This document shows, piece after piece, positions 9,610 to 19,983 of a stretch of 64,000 nt of DNA. How positions within the stretch are numbered: the stretch's first letter is position 1; the number at the start of each line of letters is the position of its first letter. The DNA is from Psychromonas sp. L1A2. Lineage in GTDB: Bacteria; Pseudomonadota; Gammaproteobacteria; Enterobacterales; Psychromonadaceae. The DNA is taken from NCBI RefSeq assembly GCF_009828855.1, contig NZ_WUAG01000001.1, positions 1,922,001-1,986,000 on the forward strand, written 5' to 3'. A program made the translations under genes and the position numbers. A model generated the notes under the pieces. It made no database searches. It was not told the DNA's origin and worked only from the letters and a program-made list of their open reading frames with translations.

Positions 9610-9847
9610 TAATATCCACATGCTTTACCTGCTGTACTGTTTGTGATTTACCTTTTTGTGATTCGTCGTTTCTTACTGACTTAATGGGCTTTAAATTATG
9701 TATACTTTCTTCAATATCTTCAGGTGAACTATGGTTATGACGATTCGATTTTTGATATTTAACAGTTTTGCCCGTTATTAATTTTTTATCAAAAGGTTTG
9801 AATAAATAAGTTCGATGAATAAAGTCATTAATTAAGTGTTGGCTCAT
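9602..9847 (-). CDS. Small basic protein, unknown
   Basis: An 81-residue polar protein starting 'MSQHLINDFIHRTYLFKPFDKK', rich in Lys, His, Ser and Gln, without signal peptide or membrane segment. AAGGAA sits 7-8 bases before ATG at 9847, which argues that it is translated. It runs convergently into the ygbA-like gene and the two stops overlap. No family is recognised, and a non-functional frame cannot be excluded. Confidence 0.45.
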   Translation of the reverse strand: MSQHLINDFIHRTYLFKPFDKKLITGKTVKYQKSNRHNHSSPEDIEESIHNLKPIKSVRNDESQKGKSQTVQQVKHVDITI

Positions 9848-10277
9848 AAATAGTTCCTTTTAAATTAAAGTATACGAACGTAATATGGCAGATTGTTAAT
9901 CTTTTAATTATATACCCGTTACCAATCAAAATACATTATTCAGTCGCTAACTCGGACACCAACACAATGCTTAAAATGATGACAATGGCTCGCATATTGG
10001 TTTTGAGCTGACGATCCGAAGAGCAAGTATTGAGGTAATTACTTTTGTTGTTATAACATCTTGATTTAACCCGTAGATATTTATCATTATACCTAGAATC
10101 TGTTTATCCTTCGACTTGCTGATGTATGCATCTTGATTGATGATGAGTATAAAGTTATTTCATTGTGTTGTAGGACGAATAATATTCGTTGATAAAAAAA
10201 TTCAGACCTTACTAAATTCAACTTTGAATTTATGACTTTAATCTTTACAATACGCCTTATATAAATAAGGGCTTCAC
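9848..10277. other. Non-coding stretch with repeat-like words
   Basis: About 430 bases with no convincing gene. A minus-strand hydrophobic frame here runs antisense through the DUF2986 gene and lacks support. Bases 9914-9934 match 17535-17555 at 18 of 21 positions (both start ACCCGTTACCA), suggesting a dispersed repeat. ACGAATA-A-TATTCGT (10175-10189) is a perfect dyad upstream of the DUF2986 gene and could be an operator. Confidence 0.45.
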
Positions 10278-10448
10278 ATGAATCGTAAAAAGAAAATAAA
10301 TAGTATCTTGCAAAAACGTTTGAAAAAGATAAATGCAAAAGTAGCACCTGGGACAAAAGAAAAATATATTTCAAAAGCAGAAAGAGCCAAAATAGCTGAA
10401 GAAAAGCAACAAGAATTATTAAACGAATCAATTATAGTAAATAAATAA
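10278..10448 (+). CDS. DUF2986 family small basic protein
   Basis: A 56-residue lysine-rich protein beginning 'MNRKKKINSILQKRLKK' with the central 'KYISKAERAKIAEE' motif, which I recognise as the DUF2986 family of small proteins in marine gammaproteobacteria. AAGGG lies about 9 bases before ATG. The C-terminal half is predicted to be one long charged helix. Function is unknown; the composition would suit nucleic-acid or ribosome contact, but that is a guess. It stands alone between two non-coding stretches. Confidence 0.75.
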   Translation: MNRKKKINSILQKRLKKINAKVAPGTKEKYISKAERAKIAEEKQQELLNESIIVNK

Positions 10449-10832
10449 TAAAGCTAAAATTTTTTTTTGGGACTTTAGATTAAATTTTCTATTTACTAGA
10501 TTTTATAGATATAACAGTTGATATTAGATGAATTTAACACTGTAAATACTTCAACAAGTTCTATGAATAATAATCAAAAGAAAATATTTGAACTTGTATT
10601 ATAAAGTGATAGCTATTATTGCAAATGAAAAAACGACACAAAATATGAATCTGTTGTAAACGAATCTCTCTATATCAACTGAAGTGAATAATATTTAGGT
10701 GTTTTTGTAAAATACCCTATTAAAAAATCACGAAATAATTAAATAAAATTGTGAACACTTTTTTCTACTTATTTATCTATGCTAAAAACATCTTATATAT
10801 ATACAAAAAACAGTTCACATTTAAAGTTTAGA
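10449..10832. other. AT-rich non-coding stretch upstream of the his leader
   Basis: About 380 bases with no open frame carrying a ribosome site and no clear hairpin. A run of nine T just after the DUF2986 stop may help end its transcript. Confidence 0.5.
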
Positions 10833-10861
10833 TTGATATTCTTAACGCAATTAAATTATAG
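10814..10861 (+). promoter_or_regulatory. Likely his operon promoter region
   Basis: Two overlapping sigma-70-like pairs precede hisL: TTCACA (10814) - 17 bases - TATTCT (10837), and TTGATA (10833) - 17 bases - TTATAG (10856). The first gives a leader of about 26 bases before hisL; the second would make hisL almost leaderless. The sequence alone does not decide between them. Confidence 0.45.
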
Positions 10862-10874
10862 AGTATTATTTACC

Positions 10875-10922
10875 ATGAAGAAGATAAGCCTGAAAGCACA
10901 TTACCATCATCATATTACTTAA
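10875..10922 (+). CDS. hisL: HisL, his operon leader peptide
   Basis: A 15-residue peptide, M-K-K-I-S-L-K-A-H-Y-H-H-H-I-T, with four His codons in a five-codon span (all CAT). This is the sensing element of his attenuation: with scarce His-tRNA the ribosome stalls at the His codons and the leader RNA refolds so that the terminator does not form. It sits about 115 bases before hisG and just upstream of complementary leader segments (10889-10896 with 10924-10931) and the terminator at 10979-11014. It has fewer His codons than the seven in the enteric leader, but the arrangement is clear. Confidence 0.93.
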   Translation: MKKISLKAHYHHHIT

Positions 10923-11014
10923 TCTTTCAGGATGTTTCTTGGAAGAGTTTTTATGTGCTTCCAGTGGTTACCCAAATATAAACCCTCGGAAGTAAATCTC
11001 CCGAGGGTTTTTTA
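10889..11014 (+). terminator. his attenuator with intrinsic terminator
   Basis: CCTGAAAG (10889-10896) within hisL can pair with CTTTCAGG (10924-10931). Further segments GGAAG and CTTCC (about 10939-10964) can form the alternative hairpin. The terminator itself is AACCCTCGG (10981-10989) with CCGAGGGTT (11001-11009) followed by TTTTT. The arrangement is a classic ribosome-coupled attenuator. Confidence 0.9.
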
Positions 11015-11038
11015 GTTTTAAATGCAAGGAAAATAAGA

Positions 11039-11935
11039 ATGCCAGAACAACGTTTAAGAATCGCAATTCAGAAAAAAGGTCGTTTAAGTGACGATACAGT
11101 TAAACTACTAAAAGCCTGTGGCGTTAAGGTAAACCTTAATACACAACGTTTAATTGCGCACAGTGAAAATATGCCAATTGATATCCTTCGCGTGCGCGAT
11201 GACGATATTCCAGGTCTAGTAATGGACGGTGTTGTTGACCTTGGTTTTATTGGTCAAAACGTATTAGAAGAAGAAAACATGATGCGTAAAGTAGCGAACG
11301 AACCTACTGCGCATAAAGTCGTAAAAGAATTAGCATTTGGTGAATGTCGTTTCTCACTAGCCGTTGATAACGACTTTGATTACCAAGGCGTACAATCTCT
11401 AGCAAACCTACGTATTGCAACAACATACGTACATATCCTTAAGCGTTTTATGGCTGAAGCTAAAGTACCTTACACATCTTGTATGTTAACGGGATCAGTT
11501 GAAGTTGCTCCACGTGCTGGTTTAGCTGATGCGATTTGTGATTTAGTGTCAACAGGTGCGACATTAGAAGCAAATGGATTGAAAGAAGTGGAAGTTATTT
11601 ACCGCTCTACAGCTGTATTAATGCAACGTGACGAACCATTAACAGGTGACAAACAAGCTTTAGTTGACCGCATTTTAACGCGAATCGACGGTGTTCAAAC
11701 GGCTAAAGAATCAAAATACATCATGCTTAATGCACCAAAAGCAAACCTAGCTGCAATCACTAACCTATTACCGGGGTCTGATTTACCGACAGTGATGGAT
11801 TTAGCGGGTAGCGATGACCATGTTGCACTACATGTAGTTAGTAAAGAAAATCTGTTCTGGGAAACAATGGAACAATTAAAAGCATTAGGTGCAAGTTCAA
11901 TTCTGGTTTTACCAATTGAAAAAATGATGGAGTAG
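11039..11935 (+). CDS. hisG: HisG, ATP phosphoribosyltransferase (long form)
   Basis: HisG condenses ATP with PRPP, the first and feedback-inhibited step of histidine synthesis. At 298 residues it is the long, self-sufficient form with a C-terminal regulatory ACT-like domain, so no HisZ is needed. It starts '[15 protein letters not shown]' and has '[12 protein letters not shown]', '[14 protein letters not shown]' and the PRPP-binding stretch '[19 protein letters not shown]' around 165-183. AAGGAAAATAAGA precedes ATG. It is the first structural gene after the attenuator. Confidence 0.97.
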   Translation: MPEQRLRIAIQKKGRLSDDTVKLLKACGVKVNLNTQRLIAHSENMPIDILRVRDDDIPGLVMDGVVDLGFIGQNVLEEENMMRKVANEPTAHKVVKELAFGECRFSLAVDNDFDYQGVQSLANLRIATTYVHILKRFMAEAKVPYTSCMLTGSVEVAPRAGLADAICDLVSTGATLEANGLKEVEVIYRSTAVLMQRDEPLTGDKQALVDRILTRIDGVQTAKESKYIMLNAPKANLAAITNLLPGSDLPTVMDLAGSDDHVALHVVSKENLFWETMEQLKALGASSILVLPIEKMME

Positions 11936-11943
11936 TCCAGATC

Positions 11944-13248
11944 ATGGGAATGAAAACAGTCAACTGGGAACAATTAACACCTGAACAGCAAACTGAATTG
12001 TTGAGTCGCCCTGCAATGGCCGATTCATCAGGTCTTACTGCGACAGTTTCAGATATTATTACTAATATTCGTGAAAACGGTGATCAAGCCTTACTTGAAT
12101 ACACAAAACGTTTTGATAAATTAGATGGTGATAACTTCACGTTAACAAACACAGATATCGAAGCGGCAACAAAACGCCTTGGTGCTGATATAAAAGATGC
12201 AATTAAAGTTGCATATGAACAGGTTGTGAAATTTCATAAAGCACAACAACAAGATGTTATACGTGTAGAAACAATGCCAGGTGTTGTATGTGAAATGCAT
12301 ACACAAGCAATTGAATCAGTTGGCTTATACATTCCTGGTGGCAGCGCGCCATTACCATCAACGGTGATAATGACAGGTGCACCTGCTCAAATAGCAGGTT
12401 GTTCACGTTTAGTGTTATGTTCGCCGCCACCACTTGCAGATGAAATTCTATATGCGGCATCACTATGTGGCGTGGATGAAATTTATTCTGTAGGTGGTGC
12501 ACAAGCTATTGCTGCTCTAGCTTATGGCACAGAAACAATTAAATCAGTGGATAAAATATTTGGCCCAGGTAACTCATTTGTAACTGAAGCAAAGCGCCAA
12601 GTCAGTAATGATTTTTCTGGTGCTGCAATTGACATGCCTGCTGGTCCTTCAGAAGTATTAGTGATTGCCGATGAAGATGCCGATCCTGCTTTTATTGCCT
12701 CAGACTTATTATCTCAAGCTGAACATGGCCATGATTCGCAAACAATACTAGTAACTCCTTCTGCAAAGGTTGCCGAACAAACTGCACTTGAAATAGCAAG
12801 TCAACTTGCTGTGTTAGAGCGTCGTGAGATTGCCGAAAAAGCCATTGCCAATAGCGTAAGCATTGTGTGTAAAGATATTGATCAAGCAATAATGATTTCA
12901 AATCGTTATGCGCCAGAGCATTTGATTGTACAAACTGAGCAACCTCGTTTGTTACAACCTTTGCTTAAAAATGCAGGTTCAATCTTTTTAGGTGCTTGGA
13001 CGCCTGAATCGGTAGGCGATTACGCAAGTGGAACAAACCACGTGTTACCAACATACGGTTACACAAAAACCTATTCAAGTTTGGGTTTAGCTGATTTTGT
13101 AAAACGCTATACGGTACAAGAGTTAACGCAGGAAGGATTAAGAAACCTTGCGCCAGCTGTAACTTGTCTTGCCGCTGCTGAAGGGTTAACGGCTCATAAA
13201 CGTGCAGTGACTATTCGTATGGAAAAACTTGAAAGCTTAAATAAGTAA
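11944..13248 (+). CDS. hisD: HisD, histidinol dehydrogenase
   Basis: HisD is the zinc enzyme that takes L-histidinol through the aldehyde to histidine with two NAD+. The length is 434 residues, equal to E. coli. Motifs include '[17 protein letters not shown]', '[17 protein letters not shown]', '[15 protein letters not shown]', '[12 protein letters not shown]' (Gln and His zinc ligands, near 260) and '[10 protein letters not shown]'. It starts 8 bases after the hisG stop, with a second ATG two codons in. It is followed by a 96-base spacer with a hairpin, unlike the tight spacing of the rest of the operon. Confidence 0.97.
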   Translation: MGMKTVNWEQLTPEQQTELLSRPAMADSSGLTATVSDIITNIRENGDQALLEYTKRFDKLDGDNFTLTNTDIEAATKRLGADIKDAIKVAYEQVVKFHKAQQQDVIRVETMPGVVCEMHTQAIESVGLYIPGGSAPLPSTVIMTGAPAQIAGCSRLVLCSPPPLADEILYAASLCGVDEIYSVGGAQAIAALAYGTETIKSVDKIFGPGNSFVTEAKRQVSNDFSGAAIDMPAGPSEVLVIADEDADPAFIASDLLSQAEHGHDSQTILVTPSAKVAEQTALEIASQLAVLERREIAEKAIANSVSIVCKDIDQAIMISNRYAPEHLIVQTEQPRLLQPLLKNAGSIFLGAWTPESVGDYASGTNHVLPTYGYTKTYSSLGLADFVKRYTVQELTQEGLRNLAPAVTCLAAAEGLTAHKRAVTIRMEKLESLNK

Positions 13249-13300
13249 CAATAAAAAATAATAGTTAAAAAGTCGTACTAAATATAAGTTCAATAATTGA

Positions 13301-13322
13301 CCTGAGCATTGAGTTGCTCAGG
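13301..13322 (+). other. Hairpin in the hisD-hisC spacer
   Basis: CCTGAGC and GCTCAGG flank an 8-base loop. There is no U-run after it, so it is not a terminator. It may be an RNA processing or stability element separating hisGD from hisCBHA. Confidence 0.55.
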
Positions 13323-13344
13323 CATTCGTTAGGGATGAAACACG

Positions 13345-14415
13345 ATGAGTAACATCAAAAAGCTGGCTAGAAAAACAGTTCAAGCATTAACACCTTATCT
13401 TTCCGCGCGCCGTATTGGCGGTAATGGAGATGTTTGGTTAAATGCCAATGAAGCTCCCGATTGCAGTACTTATCAACTTGATTCATCAAAATTACACCGT
13501 TACCCAGAATTCCAACCGCCTCAAATTATCAATGCCTACGCAGCTTATGCAAAACTAAACGCAGACCAAGTGTTAACGACACGTGGTGCAGATGAAAGTA
13601 TCGAAATTTTAATTAGAACTTTTTGCGAACCTAGTCTTGATAGTATTTTAATCTGCCCTCCTACTTATGGTATGTACGCAATTAGCGCAGAAACCTGTGG
13701 TGTTGCCATTGAAGAAGTACAGTTACAAGCTAACTTTGATGTAGATTACGAAGCAGTTAAAAAAGCAGTATTAGAATCTAATGGTAAAATAAAAATCGTC
13801 TTCTTATGTGCGCCAAATAACCCGACTGGTAATATGTTAGACAAAAACAAGCTTGCTGATTTATTAACAGCAACAGCAGGTAAAGCATTAATCGTAGCCG
13901 ATGAAGCTTATATCGAATTTTGTCCTGAATTCACACAAACAGATTTAATTGCAGATCACGAGAATCTAGTGATCACAAGAACCCTTTCAAAAGCGTTTGC
14001 ACTTGCATCCATACGTTGTGGCTTCACTCTAGCGCAATCGTCTGTAATTGAGATGATGAGTAAAGTGATTGCACCTTATCCAGTACCAGCACCTGTGGCA
14101 CAAATTGCAGAGCAAGCATTATCCGCTGATGGATTAGAAGTCATGCGTGACCGTGTTGTTGTGTTAAACAATAATCGACTCGTATTAGCTAATGCGTTGA
14201 CTAAAATAGAGTGTGTTGTGGATATCTTCCCAACAACGGGCAACTTCTTATTAGTTCGCTTTAAAGATTCAGCGAAAGTATTCAACGCTTTTGCTGACGA
14301 CGGTATTATTATGCGAGATTTTGCTAATAAACCGCGTTTAGAAAATTGCGTTCGTATCACCATTGGTAACAGTGCTGAAATGAACAGAACATTAAATACC
14401 TTAAATTCACTGTAG
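13345..14415 (+). CDS. hisC: HisC, histidinol-phosphate aminotransferase
   Basis: HisC is the PLP enzyme that transaminates imidazole-acetol phosphate to histidinol phosphate. The 356-residue product shows 'NANEAPDC' near 33, 'RGADESIEIL' (80-89), 'CAPNNPTGN' (155-163), 'VADEAYIEF' (184-192) and the Schiff-base lysine in 'TRTLSKAFALASIRCG' (Lys216). AGGGATGAAACACG precedes the ATG. It is 9 bases from hisB, and the order D-C-B is the standard enteric one. Confidence 0.97.
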   Translation: MSNIKKLARKTVQALTPYLSARRIGGNGDVWLNANEAPDCSTYQLDSSKLHRYPEFQPPQIINAYAAYAKLNADQVLTTRGADESIEILIRTFCEPSLDSILICPPTYGMYAISAETCGVAIEEVQLQANFDVDYEAVKKAVLESNGKIKIVFLCAPNNPTGNMLDKNKLADLLTATAGKALIVADEAYIEFCPEFTQTDLIADHENLVITRTLSKAFALASIRCGFTLAQSSVIEMMSKVIAPYPVPAPVAQIAEQALSADGLEVMRDRVVVLNNNRLVLANALTKIECVVDIFPTTGNFLLVRFKDSAKVFNAFADDGIIMRDFANKPRLENCVRITIGNSAEMNRTLNTLNSL

Positions 14416-14424
14416 GAACCTAAA

Positions 14425-15491
14425 ATGAGCACACAAAAATTTCTATTCATCGACCGAGACGGCACATTAATCGATGAACCTATTAGTGATAAACAAGTAG
14501 ATAGTCTTGAGAAGTTAGTTTTTGAACCTTACGTGATCCCAAGCTTATTAGCCTTACAAGATGCTGGATTCATCTTAGTGATCGTATCTAACCAAGATGG
14601 TTTAGGCACAGAAAGCTACCCGCAAAGTGATTTTGATATTCCACAAAACAAAATGATGGAAATATTTGCGTCACAAGGTGTTAAATTCGAAGCAACCTTA
14701 TTATGCCCCCATTTCCCAGAAGATAACTGTAGCTGTCGTAAGCCACACTTAGGCATGGTGAAAGAATATTTACAGTCTGGCCGTATCGACCACGCTAACT
14801 CTTACGTGATTGGTGACCGTCATACTGATATTGGTTTAGCTGATAATATGGCGATTACTGGCATTCTATATAATAAAGAATCACTAGGCTGGAAACAAAT
14901 AGTGAAGCAGTTAACAACCTCAGGTCGTACCGCTTCAGTAACTCGTACTACTAAAGAAACTGATATTAATGTATTTGTTGATTTAGATACGACAGGTGAG
15001 AATAAAATTGATACCGGTATGGGTTTCTTTGACCACATGTTAGATCAAATCGCAACACATGCTGGATTCCAATTAAATGTTAGTGTTAAAGGTGATTTAC
15101 ACATTGATGACCACCATAGTGTAGAAGATACTGCGTTAGCTCTAGGTGATGCCTTAGATAAAGCATTAGGTGATAAACGTGGTATTGGCCGCTTTGGTTT
15201 TGTACTACCAATGGATGAAACTAAAGCAAGTTGTACTTTAGACTTATCAGGCCGCCCTTTTCTTAAATTTAAAGCTAACTTTCCACGTGAATTGGTTGGC
15301 ACTATGTCAACTGAAATGGTTGAGCATTTCTTCTATTCATTAGCACAAGCTATGCGTGCCACGATTCATTTAGAAGTTGAAAATGGTAATGCACATCATA
15401 TGGTTGAGGGTTTATTTAAAACATTCGGTCGTACATTACGTCAAAGTATACAAATTATCGGAACGGATCTTCCTTCAAGTAAAGGTGTTTT

Positions 15492-15495
<4 letters not shown>
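14425..15495 (+). CDS. hisB: HisB, bifunctional histidinol-phosphatase / IGP dehydratase
   Basis: One protein carries two activities, as in enterics. The N-terminal HAD phosphatase has '[10 protein letters not shown]' (nucleophile Asp10, acid Asp12) and a zinc loop '[14 protein letters not shown]'. The C-terminal imidazoleglycerol-phosphate dehydratase (about 165-356) has '[10 protein letters not shown]', '[16 protein letters not shown]', '[17 protein letters not shown]' and '[15 protein letters not shown]'. The length of 356 matches E. coli HisB. Its stop overlaps the hisH start in ATGA, so translation is probably coupled. Confidence 0.97.
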
Positions 15496-16857
<1,362 letters not shown>

Positions 16858-16909
16858 TAAGCCTGTTTTAATCTAAAAAGCTTATAACTAAATAAAAATT
16901 AAATAAATG

Positions 16910-16943
16910 ATTACGACTGAATATTTATATATTCGGTCGTAAT
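16910..16943. terminator. Bidirectional terminator between hisA and msrA
   Basis: ATTACGAC and GTCGTAAT flank an inner GAATAT/ATATTC stem with one mismatch, followed on the plus strand by TTATTTT. It ends the truncated his operon and, on the opposite strand, msrA. Confidence 0.8.
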
Positions 16944-16966
16944 TATTTTAATCTATAGTCGAAATA

Positions 16967-17467
16967 TTAACTGCTCGACGGTAAAACCCAATCTTTGCGT
17001 GCAAAATGACAAGTGTAGCCATTAGGTAATCGTTGTAAATAATCCTGATGTTCAGGCTCAGCTTCCCAGAAGTCCCCGGCTGGTTCTAATTCTGTCACAA
17101 CCACACCTGGCCATATGCCTGATGCATTAACATCAGAGATGGTTTTTATTGATTCTTGTAACTGACTTTCCGAAGTGTAATAAATAGCTGAACGATAAGA
17201 CGCACCTAGATCATTACCTTGTCTTAACTTGGTAGAGGGATCGTGTATTTGAAAAAAGAACTCAAGTAACTTTCTGAAACTAATTTCATGATTATCAAAT
17301 GTAATTTCAATACCTTCAGCATGTGTCCCGTGATCTCTATAAGTTGCATTAGCAACGTCACCACCGGTATAACCAACCCTAGTGGTTTCTACCCCAGGTA
17401 ATTTACGGATTAAATCCTGCATTCCCCAAAAACAACCACCTGCTAATACTGCAATTTCTTTACTCAT
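16967..17467 (-). CDS. msrA: MsrA, peptide methionine-(S)-sulfoxide reductase
   Basis: MsrA repairs methionine-S-sulfoxide in oxidised proteins. The 166-residue protein carries the catalytic 'GGCFWG' with Cys12, 'GYTGG' and the substrate-site '[10 protein letters not shown]'. A further Cys lies in the C-terminal '[11 protein letters not shown]' region. It is the last gene of the minus-strand sigma-E/ChrR block but is separated from cfa by 444 bases and a terminator, so it has its own promoter. Repair of singlet-oxygen-damaged methionine fits the neighbourhood. Confidence 0.96.
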   Translation of the reverse strand: MSKEIAVLAGGCFWGMQDLIRKLPGVETTRVGYTGGDVANATYRDHGTHAEGIEITFDNHEISFRKLLEFFFQIHDPSTKLRQGNDLGASYRSAIYYTSESQLQESIKTISDVNASGIWPGVVVTELEPAGDFWEAEPEHQDYLQRLPNGYTCHFARKDWVLPSSS

Positions 17468-17854
17468 TATAATTCCTCAATTGTGCTGAATATTATTAAG
17501 TTTATGAATATACATAAACTTTAAATTAGATGATACCCGTTACCATTCAAGGTACAAAATTTAGCATGCGTTGAAGTGAACAGATACCGGGTAGAAAGAG
17601 AAGGATCTAACTGATTAAATCGATACTTTCTAACAACAAGATATTTACTTGATCGCTTGCCTTCTAGGCCGTTCGCTTGAGAACCTACCTACACTTTGTG
17701 GCACCTTCAATAAATACTTACCATTGTAATGATGTTGGGCCTTGAATTGGAGTTCAAGTTAATGACTGAACAAAGCACCTTAAACGGTAAAGTCTATATA
17801 TCAATAACTAAAATATGTAGCATAAAAATTCAATCGTTATGCCATTGCTATAAA
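17468..17854. other. Non-coding stretch between msrA and cfa with repeat-like sequence
   Basis: Upstream of msrA is a hairpin AAGTTTATG-N6-CATAAACTT (about 17490-17513). Bases 17535-17555 match the repeat at 9914-9934. The stretch from about 17640 to 17790 (locally higher GC, several broken inverted words) has no open frame and looks like a decayed mobile or repeat element. Confidence 0.45.
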
Positions 17855-17884
17855 TAAAAAGCCGAATTAATATTCGGCTTTTTA
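17855..17884. terminator. Intrinsic terminator downstream of cfa
   Basis: AAAAAGCCGAAT and ATTCGGCTTTTT with a 4-base loop, flanked by A-run and T-run, so it works on both strands. It closes the NTF2-SDR-FAD-DUF1365-cfa operon on the minus strand. Confidence 0.9.
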
Positions 17885-17911
17885 TGGCTATCTTATTATG
17901 CTCAATTAACG

Positions 17912-19150
17912 CTATTTTCTTGCGACTAAATGAACCGTACTAATAGAACGTTCTAAAAAAGCGCCTTCACAATAAGCAAAGTAATATAACCAAAGTCGTT
18001 TAAACTCTTCATCGTAACCATGTCGTGTTAACTCACTCCAAGAAGCAAGGAAGTTAGAACGCCAATCGGCTAAAGTCTTAGCGTAATCTAAACCGATATC
18101 GTGCAAACCTTCTATCACTAAGTCACTACTTGTTGTTAACTGTTGAGAAAGAATATTTACCGACGGTAAAAAACCACCAGGGAATATATAACGTTGTATA
18201 AAATCAACATTATTTTTATAGTGATTAAAGCGTTGGTCTGCAATAGTAATCGATTGGATAAGCAGCTTCCCCCCCTCTTTTAAACGTGCATTACACTGTT
18301 CAAAAAAGCTTGGTAAAAACTCATATCCAACGGCTTCAATCATCTCAATTGAGACGACCTTGTCAAAAGTCCCAGTTAAATCTCGATAATCTTTTTTCAA
18401 TAAAGTAATTTTTTCTTCTAACTTTAATGCTTTAACTCGTTGTTGTGCATAGTCGAATTGCGCATCAGAGATAGTTGTCGTTGTCACTTTACAACCGTAA
18501 TGCTGGGCCGCATAAATGGCTAAGCCACCCCAACCGGTTCCAATTTCTAATAAGTGATCGTCTTTTGTTAATGCTAATCTGTCACAAATAGTTTTAAGTT
18601 TATATAACTGTGCGTATTCTAATGACGTTGTTTCAGAAGGATAGATAGCCGAAGAATACATCATTTGAGGATCAAGAAAGCGAGTGTAAAGTTCATTGCC
18701 GAGATCATAATGCGCTAGTATATTACGCTTCGAACCCGATTGGGTATTACGGTTCTGCCAGTGACTAATTGTATTCTTAATTTTATTAAGTAATGATCTA
18801 TTTGAATCTAATTTATCCGTTTGCTGCTGTGCTTTAGCAAAAATGCGGATCACATGTGTTAAGTTAGGACTGCTCCACTTTCCTGCAATGAATGCTTCTG
18901 CAACACCAATGCTTCCCCCTTTCACAAAATCACGATACAGGCTCATATCATGGATATGTATTTTTGCCTTAAGCGTAGTATCATCTGAATCTTGTAATGT
19001 GTTTTCTGGAAAAAAAAGATGTTCAGAACCTTCAACAACCTCTAACTGACCATAACTCAGTTTTAAAAATACAGAATGGACTAATGAACGACAGCGTTTG
19101 TCAAACCAATTTGTTGTTTCTACTGCTGTAACATTGTGTATTTCTTCCAT
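17912..19150 (-). CDS. cfa: Cyclopropane-fatty-acyl-phospholipid synthase family methyltransferase
   Basis: Family members transfer a methylene or methyl group from S-adenosylmethionine to double bonds of membrane phospholipid acyl chains. The 412-residue product has an N-terminal lipid-binding domain and a SAM-binding core with motif I 'LLEIGTGWGGLAIYAAQ', 'YDLGNELYTRFLDPQMMYSSA', 'VSIEMIEAVG' and 'FIQRYIFPGGFLPS'. It is the last gene of a five-gene operon typical of ChrR-controlled loci. In Rhodobacter a related SAM methylase, UfaM, makes 11-methyl furan fatty acid precursors, so the product here may not be a simple cyclopropane. Confidence 0.92.
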   Translation of the reverse strand: MEEIHNVTAVETTNWFDKRCRSLVHSVFLKLSYGQLEVVEGSEHLFFPENTLQDSDDTTLKAKIHIHDMSLYRDFVKGGSIGVAEAFIAGKWSSPNLTHVIRIFAKAQQQTDKLDSNRSLLNKIKNTISHWQNRNTQSGSKRNILAHYDLGNELYTRFLDPQMMYSSAIYPSETTSLEYAQLYKLKTICDRLALTKDDHLLEIGTGWGGLAIYAAQHYGCKVTTTTISDAQFDYAQQRVKALKLEEKITLLKKDYRDLTGTFDKVVSIEMIEAVGYEFLPSFFEQCNARLKEGGKLLIQSITIADQRFNHYKNNVDFIQRYIFPGGFLPSVNILSQQLTTSSDLVIEGLHDIGLDYAKTLADWRSNFLASWSELTRHGYDEEFKRLWLYYFAYCEGAFLERSISTVHLVARK

Positions 19151-19183
19151 TGAATTCTCCTAGAATGTAGACTCTATAAAGCT

Positions 19184-19978
19184 TTAATTAATTTTTTGAT
19201 AGCCGATAAAAGGTATTCTTTTAATAAATAACTTTAATGCTTGCCAATAAATACCGATAACTATCTTTCCTGTCATAATTGGAATTTGCGCCCAAACATG
19301 AAATAAATTTCGTTTACTGAATGCTTTTTTCTTTAAGATTAAACTGGCTTCAAATAGCTTGGTAACCTCACCATCTTCTTCATTAGTTCGCTTGTTTTCT
19401 ATTTTCACTAATAATTTATCACTATTCACCTCAGGTGCCTTGATATGCCAGATGTAACTCATATCAAGATCCATAAAAGGTGATACCTGAAAAACCTTCT
19501 TACTTGTTTTAGGTTTATCATGCTCTAATAAATCGACTAAATAATAATGTCGTTCATTCCAAGGCGTATTGCTTACTTCTGCTAGCATTTGCGTACAATT
19601 ATTGTCTTTGTCATAACAAAAATAAAAGTTAGCCGGACTGAAGTAGATGCCAAAACACCTGACCTGAACTAACATTAATATTCTTTCAATATCAGGAAAA
19701 CCGTTGAGCAGATTAACTTTATCTTTTATACGCTGTGATAATGAGTTAGGTTCACTTCTTAGGTAATCTTTCTCAACAAAACGTAATGGGTGATACCAAG
19801 AAAAACCGAACACCCCTTGCCCCTTATCAGCCTGTTCAACCTCATCAACATCTAATGCCAACATAAATAAAGTCGTGTTAAAGCGATGAGTTTTAGGAAA
19901 AAACCGTTTATGGACAACGTTACCCACGTAAATATTACTTTGACTAAATACTGTAGTGGTTGATTTAACAGAAGACAT
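19184..19978 (-). CDS. DUF1365 family protein
   Basis: A 264-residue protein of the DUF1365 family. Visible family features are 'VGNVVHKRFFPKTHRFN' near the N-terminus, 'CFGIYFSPANFYFCYD' in the middle and 'VSPFMDLDMSYIW' later. DUF1365 genes are found almost always between an FAD-dependent amine oxidase-like gene and a cfa gene, exactly as here, and are part of ChrR/sigma-E regulons. The biochemical role is unknown; modification of membrane lipid acyl chains is the likely context. No clear membrane segment except a weak C-terminal hydrophobic patch. Confidence 0.88.
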   Translation of the reverse strand: MSSVKSTTTVFSQSNIYVGNVVHKRFFPKTHRFNTTLFMLALDVDEVEQADKGQGVFGFSWYHPLRFVEKDYLRSEPNSLSQRIKDKVNLLNGFPDIERILMLVQVRCFGIYFSPANFYFCYDKDNNCTQMLAEVSNTPWNERHYYLVDLLEHDKPKTSKKVFQVSPFMDLDMSYIWHIKAPEVNSDKLLVKIENKRTNEEDGEVTKLFEASLILKKKAFSKRNLFHVWAQIPIMTGKIVIGIYWQALKLFIKRIPFIGYQKIN

Positions 19979-19983
19979 GACAG

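Noticed and set aside
10093-10431. Hydrophobic 112-codon minus-strand frame
   Set aside because: It runs antisense through the DUF2986 gene, which has a ribosome site and a recognisable family motif; the hydrophobicity comes from reading lysine codons backwards.
17585-17610. A third ECF promoter (AGATCC ... CGGTATC, minus strand) for msrA
   Set aside because: The spacing between GATC and GTA is 2-3 bases shorter than in the two matching promoters and it lies more than 100 bases from msrA.
17640-17800. Degenerate transposase gene
   Set aside because: No frame with transposase motifs and no inverted ends could be shown; only a remark about a possible decayed element is kept.
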